The notes under the pieces are model-generated. The model did not search any database. It was not told where the DNA came from and saw only the letters and a program-made list of their open reading frames with translations. Source: Dokdonella_A ginsengisoli (GTDB lineage: Bacteria; Pseudomonadota; Gammaproteobacteria; Xanthomonadales; Rhodanobacteraceae). From it: a stretch of DNA of 64,000 nucleotides. Where the stretch lies: positions 186,001 to 250,000 of the forward strand of contig NZ_JBHSHD010000005.1 of assembly GCF_042652785.1 (NCBI RefSeq), given 5' to 3'. Positions 19,508 to 28,036 of the stretch are shown here, in pieces. A program made the position numbers and the translations under genes. Within the stretch, counting starts at the first letter, position 1. The number at the start of each line of letters is the position of its first letter.

Positions 19508-21142
19508 ATGGACAGACGCGATTTCCTCAAGATCACCGGCGTGAGCCTCGGCGGCCTGGTGATTCCCGCATTCTACGGACGCGCGATCGCGGCCGAGGAA
19601 CTGCTCAGCCAGATCGACGGCGCGACCAAGAAGCGCCTCGCCGACGTCGCCCTGAACGCGGCGAAGTCCGGCGGCGCCAGCTACTGCGACGTGCGCATCG
19701 GCCGCTACCTGCGCCAGTTCGTGGTCACGCGCGAAGACAAGGTGCAGAACGTCGTCAACACCGAGTCCACCGGCATCGGCATCCGCGTGATCGCCAAGGG
19801 TTCGTGGGGCTTCGCCGCGACCAGCGACCTGTCGGCCGACGCGGTGGCGAAGGCGGCGGCGCAGGCGGTCGCGATCGCCAAGGCCAACGCGCGCCTGCGC
19901 ACCGAGCCGGTTCAGCTGGCGCCGGTCAAGGGTGTCGGCGAGGTCTCCTGGAAGACGCCGATCGTCAAGAACTCGATGGCCGTGCCGATCAAGGACAAGG
20001 TCGACCTGCTGCTCGGCGTCAACGCCGAAGCGATGAAGGCCGGCGCCAGCTTCGTCAACTCGACCCTGTTCCTGGTCAACGAGCAGAAGTACTTCGCTTC
20101 CACCGACGGCTCCTACATCGACCAGGACGTGCACCGCATCTGGGCACCGATGCAGGTGACCGCGGTCGACCAGCAGAGCGGCAAGTTCCGTACGCGCTCG
20201 GGCCTGTCGGCGCCGCGCGGCATGGGCTTCGAGTACCTCGACGCGAAGGCGGCGGACAAGGTCGAGCTGCCGGGTGGCGCGGTCGTCTACCGCGACTCCT
20301 ACGACATGAAGGCCGACGCGATCGCCGCGGCGAAGCAGGCCAAGGAGAAGCTGACCGCGCCGTCGGTCAAGCCGGGCAAGTACGACCTGATGCTCGATCC
20401 CTCGCACACCTGGCTGACGATCCACGAGTCGGTCGGCCATCCGCTCGAACTCGACCGCGTGCTTGGCTACGAGGCGAACTACGCCGGTACCAGCTTCGCC
20501 ACGCTGGACAAGCTCAAGGACAAGTTCAAGTACGGCAGCGACAAGGTCACGATCTTCGCCGACAAGGTGCAGCCGGGCTCGCTCGGCGCGGTCGGCTACG
20601 ACGACGAAGGCGTGAAGACGCAGAAGTGGGACCTGATCAAGGACGGCGTGCTGGTCAACTACCAGGTCATCCGCGACCAGGCGCACATCCTCGGCCTGAA
20701 GGAGTCGCAGGGCTGCTGCTACGCCGACTCGTGGTCGAGCGTGCAGTTCCAGCGCATGGCCAACGTCTCGCTTGCATCGGGCAAGGACAAGCTGTCGCCG
20801 GCCGAGATGATCAAGGGCATCGAGAACGGCATCTACATCGTCGGCGACGGCTCGTTCTCGATCGACCAGCAGCGCTACAACGCGCAGTTCGGCGGCCAGC
20901 TGTTCTACGAAATCAAGAACGGCAAGGTCACGCAGCAGATCGAGGACGTCGCCTACCAGATCCGCACGCCGGAATTCTGGAACTCCTGCGTCGCCGTCTG
21001 CGACGAGAGCGACTACCGCCTCGGCGGCTCGTTCTTCGACGGCAAGGGCCAGCCCGGCCAGGTCTCGGCCGTCTCGCACGGTTCGAGCACGGCGCGCTTC
21101 AACGGCGTCAACGTCATCAACACCGCGCGCAGCCTGGGTTGA
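19508..21142 (+). CDS. tldD: TldD/PmbA-family metallopeptidase with a Tat signal
   Basis: A 544-residue TldD-like protein. TldD proteins form a heterodimer with TldE/PmbA that opens and degrades unfolded or modified peptides through a zinc site. The zinc signature HESVGH is at 306-311 (TIHESVGHPLELDR), and GCCYADSW later offers cysteines for the C-terminal ligand. Unlike classic cytoplasmic TldD, the N-terminus MDRRDFLKITGVSLGGLVIP is a twin-arginine signal (RRxFLK plus hydrophobic stretch, Ala-rich end near residue 29). The ATG at 19508 follows GGAGGGAG. It is the first gene of a co-directional block that continues with two PmbA-like genes. Family assignment is firm; the export and substrate are inferred. 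Confidence 0.88.
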   Translation: MDRRDFLKITGVSLGGLVIPAFYGRAIAAEELLSQIDGATKKRLADVALNAAKSGGASYCDVRIGRYLRQFVVTREDKVQNVVNTESTGIGIRVIAKGSWGFAATSDLSADAVAKAAAQAVAIAKANARLRTEPVQLAPVKGVGEVSWKTPIVKNSMAVPIKDKVDLLLGVNAEAMKAGASFVNSTLFLVNEQKYFASTDGSYIDQDVHRIWAPMQVTAVDQQSGKFRTRSGLSAPRGMGFEYLDAKAADKVELPGGAVVYRDSYDMKADAIAAAKQAKEKLTAPSVKPGKYDLMLDPSHTWLTIHESVGHPLELDRVLGYEANYAGTSFATLDKLKDKFKYGSDKVTIFADKVQPGSLGAVGYDDEGVKTQKWDLIKDGVLVNYQVIRDQAHILGLKESQGCCYADSWSSVQFQRMANVSLASGKDKLSPAEMIKGIENGIYIVGDGSFSIDQQRYNAQFGGQLFYEIKNGKVTQQIEDVAYQIRTPEFWNSCVAVCDESDYRLGGSFFDGKGQPGQVSAVSHGSSTARFNGVNVINTARSLG

Positions 21143-21146
21143 GAAC

Positions 21147-21230
21147 AGGGCTGAGGGCTGGGGGCCCAGGGCTGGAAGCGTCGCATGTCGCTTTTCGCCC
21201 TTCAGCCCTAGGCCCTTGGCTCTCAGCCCT
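21147..21230. repeat. GGGCTGA-type inverted repeat between tldD and the first pmbA-like gene
   Basis: AGGGCTGAGGGC on the left and TCTCAGCCCT on the right, around a core with CTGGAAGCGTCG that is shared with the atpA-atpG element. It fills most of the 123-bp gap and stays clear of the Shine-Dalgarno sequence of the next gene. Confidence 0.8.
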
Positions 21231-21265
21231 CTCTTCCTGGAATCCAAGAATTCGGAGCATCACAC

Positions 21266-22600
21266 ATGACCATCTATACCGAAGAACAGGCCCGCGCGAT
21301 CCTCGACAAGGCGATCAAGTTCTCCAAGGCGGACGAGTGCAGCGCGACGCTGTCGGGCTCCAGCGGCGGCAACGTGCGCTACGCGTTGAACAACGTGTCG
21401 ACCAGCGGCTACGTCAGCGACGCCGACCTCGCCATCGAGGTCGCGTTCGGCAAGCGCGTCGGCACCGCGACGATCAACGCGTTCGACGACAAGTCGATCG
21501 AGGCGGTGGTGCGCCGCGCCGAGGAGCTGGCGCGGCTGGCGCCGGAGAATCCCGAATTCGTGCCGGCGATCGACAAGCAGGCTTACAAGTCGAGCACCAC
21601 CTTCCTCGACAAGACCGCGGCGATCACGCCCGAATACCGCGCGCAGGTGGCGGCCGACTGCATCGAGCCGTGCCGCAAGGACAAGCTCGTCGCGGCCGGC
21701 TTCTTCAGCGACGCGCAGACGTTCTCGGCGATCGCCAACAGCAAGGGCAACTTCGGCTGCCAGAAGTCCAGCGGCATGGACTTCACCTGCACGGTGCGCA
21801 CCGAGGACGGCAAGGGTTCGGGCTGGGTCGCGCGCAACCTCGCCGACGTGTCGAAGTTCGACGCGAAGGCCGAGATCAAGACGGCGATCCAGAAGGCCAA
21901 GGGCTCGGTCGACGCGAAGGCGCTGGAACCGGGCAAATACACCGTGATCATGGAACCGGCCGCGACCGCCGGCCTGATCTCGTTCATGATGTTCGGCTTC
22001 GACGCGCGCCGCGCCGACGAAGGCCGCAGCTTCCTGTCCAAGAAGGGCGGCGGCAACAAGGTCGGCGAGAAGATGTTCGACGACCGCGTGACGATCTACG
22101 CCGATCCGTGGGACACCAATGCCGCGGTGCTGCCGTGGGACAGCGACGGCCTGGCGCGCGAGCGCACGCCGATCGTCACCAAGGGCAAGGTCGAATACCT
22201 GCAGTACTCGCGCTACTGGGCGCAGAAGCAGGGCAAGAAGGCGGTCGGCCAGCCCGGCAACCTGATCATGGTCGGCGGCGACAAGTCGACGATGGACCTG
22301 GTCAAGTCGACCAAGAAGGGCATCCTCGTCACGCGCACCTGGTACATCCGCATGGTCGATCCGCAGACCGTGCTGCTCACCGGCCTGACGCGCGACGGCA
22401 CCTTCTACGTCGAGAACGGCGAGATCAAGTACCCGATCAAGAACTTCCGCTTCAACGAGTCGCCGGCGATCATGCTCAACAACATCGAGGAGATCGGCAA
22501 GCCGGTGCGCGTGGGCGACGACGAATCGCCGTTCGTGATGATGATCCCGCCGATGAAGATCCGCGACTTCACGTTCTCGTCGCTGTCGGACGCGGTCTGA
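21266..22600 (+). CDS. PmbA/TldE-like protein, first copy
   Basis: A 444-residue member of the TldE/PmbA half of the TldD-TldE peptidase. Features include the N-terminal helical region (MTIYTEEQARAILDKAI), GNVRYALNNVSTSGYVSD, DFTCTVRTEDGKGSGW, the linker LEPGKYTVIMEP and the C-terminal ENGEIKYPIKNFRFNESP. As in TldE, there is no HExxxH zinc motif. The ATG at 21266 is well placed behind GGAG, and no signal peptide is present, although its likely partner TldD carries a Tat signal. It is followed 40 bp later by a second, similar copy. Confidence 0.87.
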   Translation: MTIYTEEQARAILDKAIKFSKADECSATLSGSSGGNVRYALNNVSTSGYVSDADLAIEVAFGKRVGTATINAFDDKSIEAVVRRAEELARLAPENPEFVPAIDKQAYKSSTTFLDKTAAITPEYRAQVAADCIEPCRKDKLVAAGFFSDAQTFSAIANSKGNFGCQKSSGMDFTCTVRTEDGKGSGWVARNLADVSKFDAKAEIKTAIQKAKGSVDAKALEPGKYTVIMEPAATAGLISFMMFGFDARRADEGRSFLSKKGGGNKVGEKMFDDRVTIYADPWDTNAAVLPWDSDGLARERTPIVTKGKVEYLQYSRYWAQKQGKKAVGQPGNLIMVGGDKSTMDLVKSTKKGILVTRTWYIRMVDPQTVLLTGLTRDGTFYVENGEIKYPIKNFRFNESPAIMLNNIEEIGKPVRVGDDESPFVMMIPPMKIRDFTFSSLSDAV

Positions 22601-22640
22601 CGGCCGGAAGGCTGTCCGGATCGAAGCGGAGAACGGCGCC

Positions 22641-23981
22641 GTGGACGTGATCAGCGAAAGCCAGGCGAAGGCGATCCTCGACAAGGCGATCGGCCATTCC
22701 AGGGCCGACCAGTGCGTGGCGAGGCTGAGCGGTTCGCGGACCGGCAACATCCGCTACGCCGCCAACGCGGTCTCGACCAGCGGCTCGGTGTTCGACGCCG
22801 AGCTTGCGGTCGAGGTCGCGTTCGGCAAGCGCGTGGGCACCTCGACCGTGAACCAGTTCGACGACGCCTCGCTGGCCGCGGCCGTGCGGCGTGCCGAGGA
22901 ACTGGCGCGGCTGGCGCCGGAGAACCCGGAATTCGTGCCGGCGATCGAGAGGCAGACCTACGAGCCGAGCCGGACGCTGATCGCGGCGAGCGCCACGGTC
23001 ACGCCCGAGTACCGCAGCCGCGTCGCGGCGGACTGCATCGGCCACTGCCGCAAGCAGGGGCTGGTCGCCGCCGGCTTCTTCACCGACGTGCACGCGTTCG
23101 CCGGGGTGGCCAACAGCCAGGGCAACTTCGGCTACCAGCAACGCTCGACGATCGACTTCACCTGCACCGTGCGCACCGCCGACGGGCGCGGCTCCGGCTA
23201 CGTCGCGCGCAACACCGCGGACGTGTCGACCTTCGACGCGAACGAAGCCGTCGCCATCGCCGCGCGCAAGGCGAAGGAGTCGGTCCAGGCGCGCGCGCTC
23301 GAGCCGGGCAAGTACACGGTGATCCTCGAGCCGCAGGCGATGATGCCGATCATGTACTTCCTGCTCAACGGCGGCTTCGACGCACGCGAAGCCGACGAGG
23401 GCCGCAGCTTCCTGTCCAGGAAGGGCGGCGGCAACCGGCTCGGCGACAAGCTGTTCGACGAACGCGTGACCATCCACTCCGATCCGCGCGACGCCCTCGC
23501 GCCGGTGCTGCCGTGGGACGAGGAAGACGTGCCGCGCCGGCGCGTACCGGTGGTGACCGGCGGCCGCGTCGATTCGCTTCGCTATTCGCGCTACTGGGCC
23601 GGCGTGAAGGGCAAGCCGCCGGGCGGCGGCGTCGGCAACGTGATCATGGCCGGCGGCGGCAAGTCCACCGCCGAGCTGGTCAAGTCGACCCGCAAGGGCC
23701 TGCTCGTCACGCGCACGCACTACGTCAACATGGTCGATCCGCAGACCATGCAGCTGACCGGGCTCACGCGCGACGGCACGTTCTACGTCGAAAACGGCGA
23801 GATCAAGTATCCGGTCAAGAACTTCCGCTTCAACGAATCGGTCGTCGTCATGCTCAACAACATCGAGGACATCGGCACGCCGGAACGCACGGTGTTCTTC
23901 TTCGACCTCGCGTTCCCGATGATGCTGCCGGCGGTGAAGGTGCGCGACTTCACGTTCACGTCGTTGTCGGATGCGGTGTAG
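22641..23981 (+). CDS. PmbA/TldE-like protein, second copy
   Basis: A 446-residue paralogue of the preceding gene, similar over its whole length (GNIRYAANAVSTSGSVFD, DFTCTVRTADGRGSGYVA, LEPGKYTVILEP, ENGEIKYPVKNFRFNES). It starts at a GTG at 22641 with GGAG upstream. It also has no zinc motif and no signal peptide. The two copies probably arose by tandem duplication and then diverged, since conservative changes are spread along the length. Whether both pair with the single TldD is open. It is followed by a palindromic element and then the DUF4159 gene. Confidence 0.86.
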   Translation: MDVISESQAKAILDKAIGHSRADQCVARLSGSRTGNIRYAANAVSTSGSVFDAELAVEVAFGKRVGTSTVNQFDDASLAAAVRRAEELARLAPENPEFVPAIERQTYEPSRTLIAASATVTPEYRSRVAADCIGHCRKQGLVAAGFFTDVHAFAGVANSQGNFGYQQRSTIDFTCTVRTADGRGSGYVARNTADVSTFDANEAVAIAARKAKESVQARALEPGKYTVILEPQAMMPIMYFLLNGGFDAREADEGRSFLSRKGGGNRLGDKLFDERVTIHSDPRDALAPVLPWDEEDVPRRRVPVVTGGRVDSLRYSRYWAGVKGKPPGGGVGNVIMAGGGKSTAELVKSTRKGLLVTRTHYVNMVDPQTMQLTGLTRDGTFYVENGEIKYPVKNFRFNESVVVMLNNIEDIGTPERTVFFFDLAFPMMLPAVKVRDFTFTSLSDAV

Positions 23982-23982
23982 C

Positions 23983-24075
23983 CGGAATAGGGGATTGGGG
24001 GATTCGGAAAATCCACAGTCCCGTCCGATCGAGCCTTCGCGTCATTCCAATCCCCAATCCCCAATCCCGGCTCCC
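23983..24075. repeat. GGGGATTGGGG-type palindromic element
   Basis: This 93-bp element starts CCGGAATA, has GGGGATTGGGGGATTCGG on the left and CCAATCCCCAATCCC then GGCTCC on the right. A relative with the same ends lies inside the soeB gene at 58576-58674. Confidence 0.8.
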
Positions 24076-24077
24076 CC

Positions 24078-24794
24078 ATGACCCGCGCCGAATTCCTCCG
24101 CCTGATGCTCGCCGGCACGCTGCTCGCGCCCGTCGCGCGCGTGGCGGCTCAGCCCTCGGCCCTCGGCTCTCAGCCCTCCGTCTACGACTTCTGGTTCACG
24201 CGGCTGATGTACGAGTCCGGCGACTGGGACGTCGACCAGCGCATGCCGTCGAACCTGCTCGACGCGCTGATCCAGTACACGACCCTGCGCGTCGATCCGA
24301 AGGAGCGCGTGCTGCCGCTGGCGGACGCGCGCATGCTGACCCAGCCGTTCTGCTACCTCGCCGGGCACAAGCTGGTGGAGTTCAACCCCGACGAGCGGCG
24401 CAACTTCGAGCGCTACGTGAGGAACGGCGGCTTCGTCCTCGTCGACGACTGCAACCACGACATCGACGGGCTGTTCGCGAAATCCTTCGAGCGCGAGATG
24501 GCGTCGATCTTCGGCGCCGACGCGCTGAAGAAGCTGCCGAAGAAGCATCCGCTGTTCGATGCGTTCTTCAAGTTCGACGGCCCGCCCAACACCGCGTTCG
24601 AGCTCAACGGCTGGGGCGACGACATCGTCCACGAGTACCTCAAGGGCATCGAGGTCGGCGGCCGCCTCGGCGTGCTCTACAGCAACAAGGACTACGGCTG
24701 CGAATGGGACTACGACTGGCGCAACAAACGCTTTCTCGCCGAAGACAACACGAAGTTCGCGGTCAACATCGCGATCTACGCGCTGACGGCGTGA
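24078..24794 (+). CDS. Exported DUF4159 domain protein
   Basis: A 238-residue protein with an N-terminal export signal (MTRAEFLRLMLAGTLLAPVARVAA; one arginine, so Sec-type rather than clear Tat). The rest matches the DUF4159 type: FWFTRLMYESGDWDVDQR, GGFVLVDDCNHDIDG, and the end LAEDNTKFAVNIAIYALTA. DUF4159 genes commonly sit next to MoxR, DUF58 and BatA genes, as here; their role is unknown. Residues 24-34 (AQPSALGSQPS), right after the signal, are encoded by a GGGCTGA-type repeat, so a mobile repeat has supplied part of the mature N-terminus. Confidence 0.8.
   Translation: MTRAEFLRLMLAGTLLAPVARVAAQPSALGSQPSVYDFWFTRLMYESGDWDVDQRMPSNLLDALIQYTTLRVDPKERVLPLADARMLTQPFCYLAGHKLVEFNPDERRNFERYVRNGGFVLVDDCNHDIDGLFAKSFEREMASIFGADALKKLPKKHPLFDAFFKFDGPPNTAFELNGWGDDIVHEYLKGIEVGGRLGVLYSNKDYGCEWDYDWRNKRFLAEDNTKFAVNIAIYALTA
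24148..24177. repeat. GGGCTGA-type repeat inside the DUF4159 gene
   Basis: CTCAGCCCTCGGCCCTCGGCTCTCAGCCCT is four imperfect heptamers of the same family as 9999-10109 (here as a 30-bp arm, without an inverted partner). It is read in frame as AQPSALGSQPS. Confidence 0.75.
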
Positions 24795-24816
24795 CCACAC
24801 GAGCCTGCCGAAACCC

Positions 24817-24902
24817 CGTCATTCCCGCGCAGGCCGGAATCCATTGGCCATCGCCCGAAGCCTTCCGGATCAAGACAGATCCCCGCTCGTGCGGGGATGA
24901 CG
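24817..24902. repeat. CGTCATTCCCGCGC / GCGGGGATGACG inverted repeat
   Basis: An 86-bp element with terminal inverted arms CGTCATTCCCGCGC and GCGGGGATGACG between the DUF4159 and moxR genes. Elements with GTCATTCCCGC ends are common extragenic repeats in proteobacteria. Its right end stops 25 bp before the moxR start. Confidence 0.85.
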
Positions 24903-24927
24903 GCACGAAAACGTTGGAATTCTCCGC

Positions 24928-25923
24928 ATGAACGACACCATCACCGAACACTCCATCCAGCACCAGCTCGGCAGGCTCGCCGCGTTGCGCGACGCCATCG
25001 CGCAGGTCGTCGTCGGCCAGCGCGACGTCGTCGAGCAGCTGCTGATCGGCCTGCTCGCCGGCGGTCACTGCCTGCTCGAAGGCGTGCCCGGGCTCGGCAA
25101 GACGCTGCTGGTGCGTTCGCTCGGCCAGGCGCTCGCGCTCGACTTCCGCCGCATCCAGTTCACGCCGGACCTGATGCCGAGCGACATCGTCGGTACCGAG
25201 ATCCTCGAAGAGGACCACGGCACCGGCAAGCGCTACTTCAAGTTCCAGCAGGGACCGGTGTTCACCAACCTGCTGCTCGCCGACGAGCTCAACCGCACGC
25301 CGCCGAAGACGCAGTCGGCCCTGCTCGAGGCGATGCAGGAGCGCACGATCAGCTACGCCGGCCACACCCACGCGTTGCCGCGGCCGTTCTTCGTGCTGGC
25401 GACGCAGAATCCGCTGGAGCAGGCCGGCACCTATCCGCTGCCGGAGGCGCAGCTCGACCGTTTCCTGCTGCACATCCGCGTCGACTATCCGGACGAGGCC
25501 GAGGAGCGCGCGATCCTGGCGCAGACCACCGGTCGCGCGACGTCGGACATCGCGCCGGTGATGGCCGGCGAGGAAGTCCTCGCGCTGCAGCGCCTGACGC
25601 GCGAGGTCCACGTCGGCGACGACGTGCTGGGCTGGATCACGCAGCTCGTGCGCGCCTCGCGTCCGCAGACCAGCGCGGTGGCCGAGGTGCGCGAATGGGT
25701 GCGCTGGGGCGCCGGTCCGCGTGCGGGCCAGTCGCTGGTGCTGGCGGCGAAGGCGCGCGCGCTGATCCAGGGGCGCCTGGCCGCCACGCGCGAGGACGTG
25801 CGGGCGCTGGCCGGGCCGGTACTGCGTCATCGCCTGCTGCTCTCGTTCGCCGCGGAAGCCGAGCAGCGCAGCACCGACGACGTCGTCGAGGCGCTGCTGA
25901 AGTCGGTGCCGTTCCCGGCCTAG
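24928..25923 (+). CDS. moxR: MoxR-family AAA+ ATPase
   Basis: A 331-residue MoxR ATPase, a chaperone-type AAA+ protein that works with von Willebrand A-domain partners to mature or insert cofactors in target complexes. Walker A GVPGLGKT is at 52-59, Walker B LLLADE at 115-120, and NRTPPKTQSALLEAMQE follows with the usual MoxR signature. The length is typical. It is followed after 11 bp by a DUF58 gene and further Bat-type genes, the classic MoxR arrangement; the TldD/PmbA genes upstream are candidate clients or partners. Confidence 0.94.
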   Translation: MNDTITEHSIQHQLGRLAALRDAIAQVVVGQRDVVEQLLIGLLAGGHCLLEGVPGLGKTLLVRSLGQALALDFRRIQFTPDLMPSDIVGTEILEEDHGTGKRYFKFQQGPVFTNLLLADELNRTPPKTQSALLEAMQERTISYAGHTHALPRPFFVLATQNPLEQAGTYPLPEAQLDRFLLHIRVDYPDEAEERAILAQTTGRATSDIAPVMAGEEVLALQRLTREVHVGDDVLGWITQLVRASRPQTSAVAEVREWVRWGAGPRAGQSLVLAAKARALIQGRLAATREDVRALAGPVLRHRLLLSFAAEAEQRSTDDVVEALLKSVPFPA

Positions 25924-25934
25924 GTACCGCCGCG

Positions 25935-26828
25935 ATGGCCGTTTCCCTGATTCCGCCGCCGCTGCGCGCACGCCTGCGCGAGTTGCGCCTGACCGCGCGC
26001 AGCGGCGCCGGCGGCGACGGGCTCGGCCAGCACACCAGCCGCAGCCGCGGCGCCGGGCTGGAGTTCGCGCAGTACCGCGCCTACGAGCCCGGCGACGAGC
26101 TGCGCCGCATCGACTGGAAGCTCTACGCGCGTTCGGACCGCTACTTCGTGCGCGAGGCCGAGCGCGACAGCCCGCTGACGGCGTGGGCGATCGTCGACGC
26201 GAGCGCATCGATGCGCCAGGCCGACGCCGCGCGGCCGCACCTGCGCAAGCTCGACGCCGCGTGCACGCTGACGGCCTGCCTGTTCGAACTCGCCCTGCGC
26301 CAGGGCGATCGTTTCGGCCTGCTCGCGCTGGCCGGCGCGAATCCGCTCTTCGTGCCGGCCGCCGCCGGCCCGCGCCAGCGCGATCGCTGCCTGCTCGAGC
26401 TGGCGCGCCTGGACGCCGGCGGAAGCTGGCCGGACACGGCGGCGTTGCAACCGCTGTGGGAGCGCGTGCAGCCGCCGGCGGTGGTGCTGCTGCTGTCGGA
26501 TTTCTTCGACGATTCCGCGGTCGAGCTGGCCCTGCGCCTGGCCGCGGCGCGCCGCGAGGTGCTGACGATCCAGCTGCTGAGCGCCGAGGAACGCGATTTC
26601 CCGTTCGCCGGCGGACATCGTTTCGTCGATCCGGAATCCGGCGCCGAACGCCGCGTCGAAGCCGCCGCGGTGCGCAAGGACTATCTCGAGCGCTTCGCCG
26701 CCGCGCGCGCCGAACTCGCGCGACGCTTCGCCGCCGCCGGAATCCGCCACGTCGAACACGTGCTCGACCGGCCGCTCGACGAGCCGCTGCGCGCGCTGTT
26801 CGCACCGCGCGCCGGAGCCGCGGCATGA
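25935..26828 (+). CDS. DUF58 / von Willebrand A-like protein
   Basis: A 297-residue cytoplasmic protein from the ATG at 25935. The DUF58 core YEPGDELRRIDW is at 50-61, and a metal-ion adhesion motif DASAS is at 88-92 (AIVDASASMR), as in MoxR-associated vWA proteins. FVREAERD lies between them. It probably works directly with MoxR. Its stop overlaps the next start by 4 bp (ATGA), so it is translationally coupled to the BatA-type gene. Confidence 0.9.
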   Translation: MAVSLIPPPLRARLRELRLTARSGAGGDGLGQHTSRSRGAGLEFAQYRAYEPGDELRRIDWKLYARSDRYFVREAERDSPLTAWAIVDASASMRQADAARPHLRKLDAACTLTACLFELALRQGDRFGLLALAGANPLFVPAAAGPRQRDRCLLELARLDAGGSWPDTAALQPLWERVQPPAVVLLLSDFFDDSAVELALRLAAARREVLTIQLLSAEERDFPFAGGHRFVDPESGAERRVEAAAVRKDYLERFAAARAELARRFAAAGIRHVEHVLDRPLDEPLRALFAPRAGAAA

Positions 26829-28036
26829 ACCTGGCCCTGCTCGCGCCGTTCGGACTCGTCGCGCTCGCCGCACTGGCGGTGCCGCTGCTGATCCATCTGG
26901 TGCGCCGGCTCGAACTGGCTACCACCGAATTCGCCGCGCTGCGCTGGATCGCCGAGCGCGTGCGGCCGCAGCGCCGCCTGCGCGTCGAGCGGCCGTGGCT
27001 GCTGCTCTTGCGCCTGCTCCTGCTGGCGCTGCTCGCCGTGCTGCTGGCGCGGCCGGTGTGGGACGGCGGCGTGCCGGCGTCGCGGCCGTGGGCGGTGGTG
27101 GCGCCGGGTGTCGAGCTGTCGGCTGCGCGTGCGGCCGCGGGCGGCCTCGATGCGGAATGGCACTGGCTCGCGCCGGGCTTTCCGCACACCGACGAAGCGG
27201 CGCCGTCCGCCGCCGCGCCGGTCGCCAGCCTGTTGCGCGAACTCGATGCGCAACTGCCGTCCGGACAGGCCCTCGCCGCGATCGTGCCGGAGCGGCTCGA
27301 CGGACTCGACGGCGAACGGCCGCGGCTGTCGCGCAAGGTCGACTGGCGCGTCGTGCCGGGACAGGCGGCGTCACCCTCGGCTCCGTCACCCGCACCGATC
27401 CGTCTCGCAGTGCGCTACACGCCGGAAGCCGAATCCTCGCTGCGCTACCTGCGCGCCGCGGTCGCTGCCTGGAACCAGCGCGAAGCCGACCGCTACGTGC
27501 TCGACGCGCAGCCCGCCGACGTGCCGCTCGACGACGCATCGACCTGGCTCGTCTGGCTGGCGCCGCGATCACCCGCGCTGGAGCGCTGGTTCGAACGTGG
27601 CGGCACGGCGCTCGTCGCCGAGGCCGGCGACGGCGGCGAACCGCTGTGGCGCGATGCGGCCGGGCGCGTGCTCGCGCGCAGCGCGAGCGAAGGCCGCGGC
27701 CGCCGCATCGGCCTTTCCGGCGCGCTGACGCCGGCCGCGCTGCCGCTGCTGCTCGATGCGGATTTCCCTGACCGTCTGCGCGCCGCCTTCGACGGTCCGC
27801 CGCCCGCGCCGACGCGCGCGACGGCGGCTATGGCGCAGCCGTGCCACGACGCGCAGGTGCACGGCTCCTGGCTGCGTTCGACGGCGAACGCGCGTCCGCT
27901 CGATGCGTGGCTCGCCGCGCTGGTCGCCGCGCTGTTCCTGCTCGAACGCCTCGTCGCGACGCGCACCGGAACACCGGCGGACGAGAGCGCCGTTGCCGGC
28001 GGATCGGTCGCCGCGCAGCGGGAGCCATTGCCGTGA
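26825..28036 (+). CDS. BatA-domain membrane protein
   Basis: A 403-residue protein with the BatA-type N-terminus: MNLALLAPFGLVALAALAVP (helix 1), PLLIHLVRRLE, then a second helix near residues 59-76 preceded by VERPWLLLLRLL. A third hydrophobic segment near residues 359-374 gives a membrane-periplasm-membrane layout. The middle part has no vWA metal motif, so it is not a full BatA. It overlaps both neighbours by 4 bp. It is probably the membrane platform for the MoxR/DUF58 module. Confidence 0.8.
   Translation: MNLALLAPFGLVALAALAVPLLIHLVRRLELATTEFAALRWIAERVRPQRRLRVERPWLLLLRLLLLALLAVLLARPVWDGGVPASRPWAVVAPGVELSAARAAAGGLDAEWHWLAPGFPHTDEAAPSAAAPVASLLRELDAQLPSGQALAAIVPERLDGLDGERPRLSRKVDWRVVPGQAASPSAPSPAPIRLAVRYTPEAESSLRYLRAAVAAWNQREADRYVLDAQPADVPLDDASTWLVWLAPRSPALERWFERGGTALVAEAGDGGEPLWRDAAGRVLARSASEGRGRRIGLSGALTPAALPLLLDADFPDRLRAAFDGPPPAPTRATAAMAQPCHDAQVHGSWLRSTANARPLDAWLAALVAALFLLERLVATRTGTPADESAVAGGSVAAQREPLP

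Noticed and set aside
18808..22650. Long plus-strand frame over queD, the minisatellite and tldD
   Set aside because: It is a different frame from the TldD and PmbA genes, Arg/Gly-rich, with no motifs; repeat units explain part of it.
22641..23981. Second PmbA copy as a pseudogene
   Set aside because: It is full length, uninterrupted and keeps the family motifs; only its GTG start is weaker.
24817..24902. Rho-independent terminator of the DUF4159 gene
   Set aside because: The arms are far apart with a repeat-type sequence and no T-run, and the ends match a known class of extragenic repeat.
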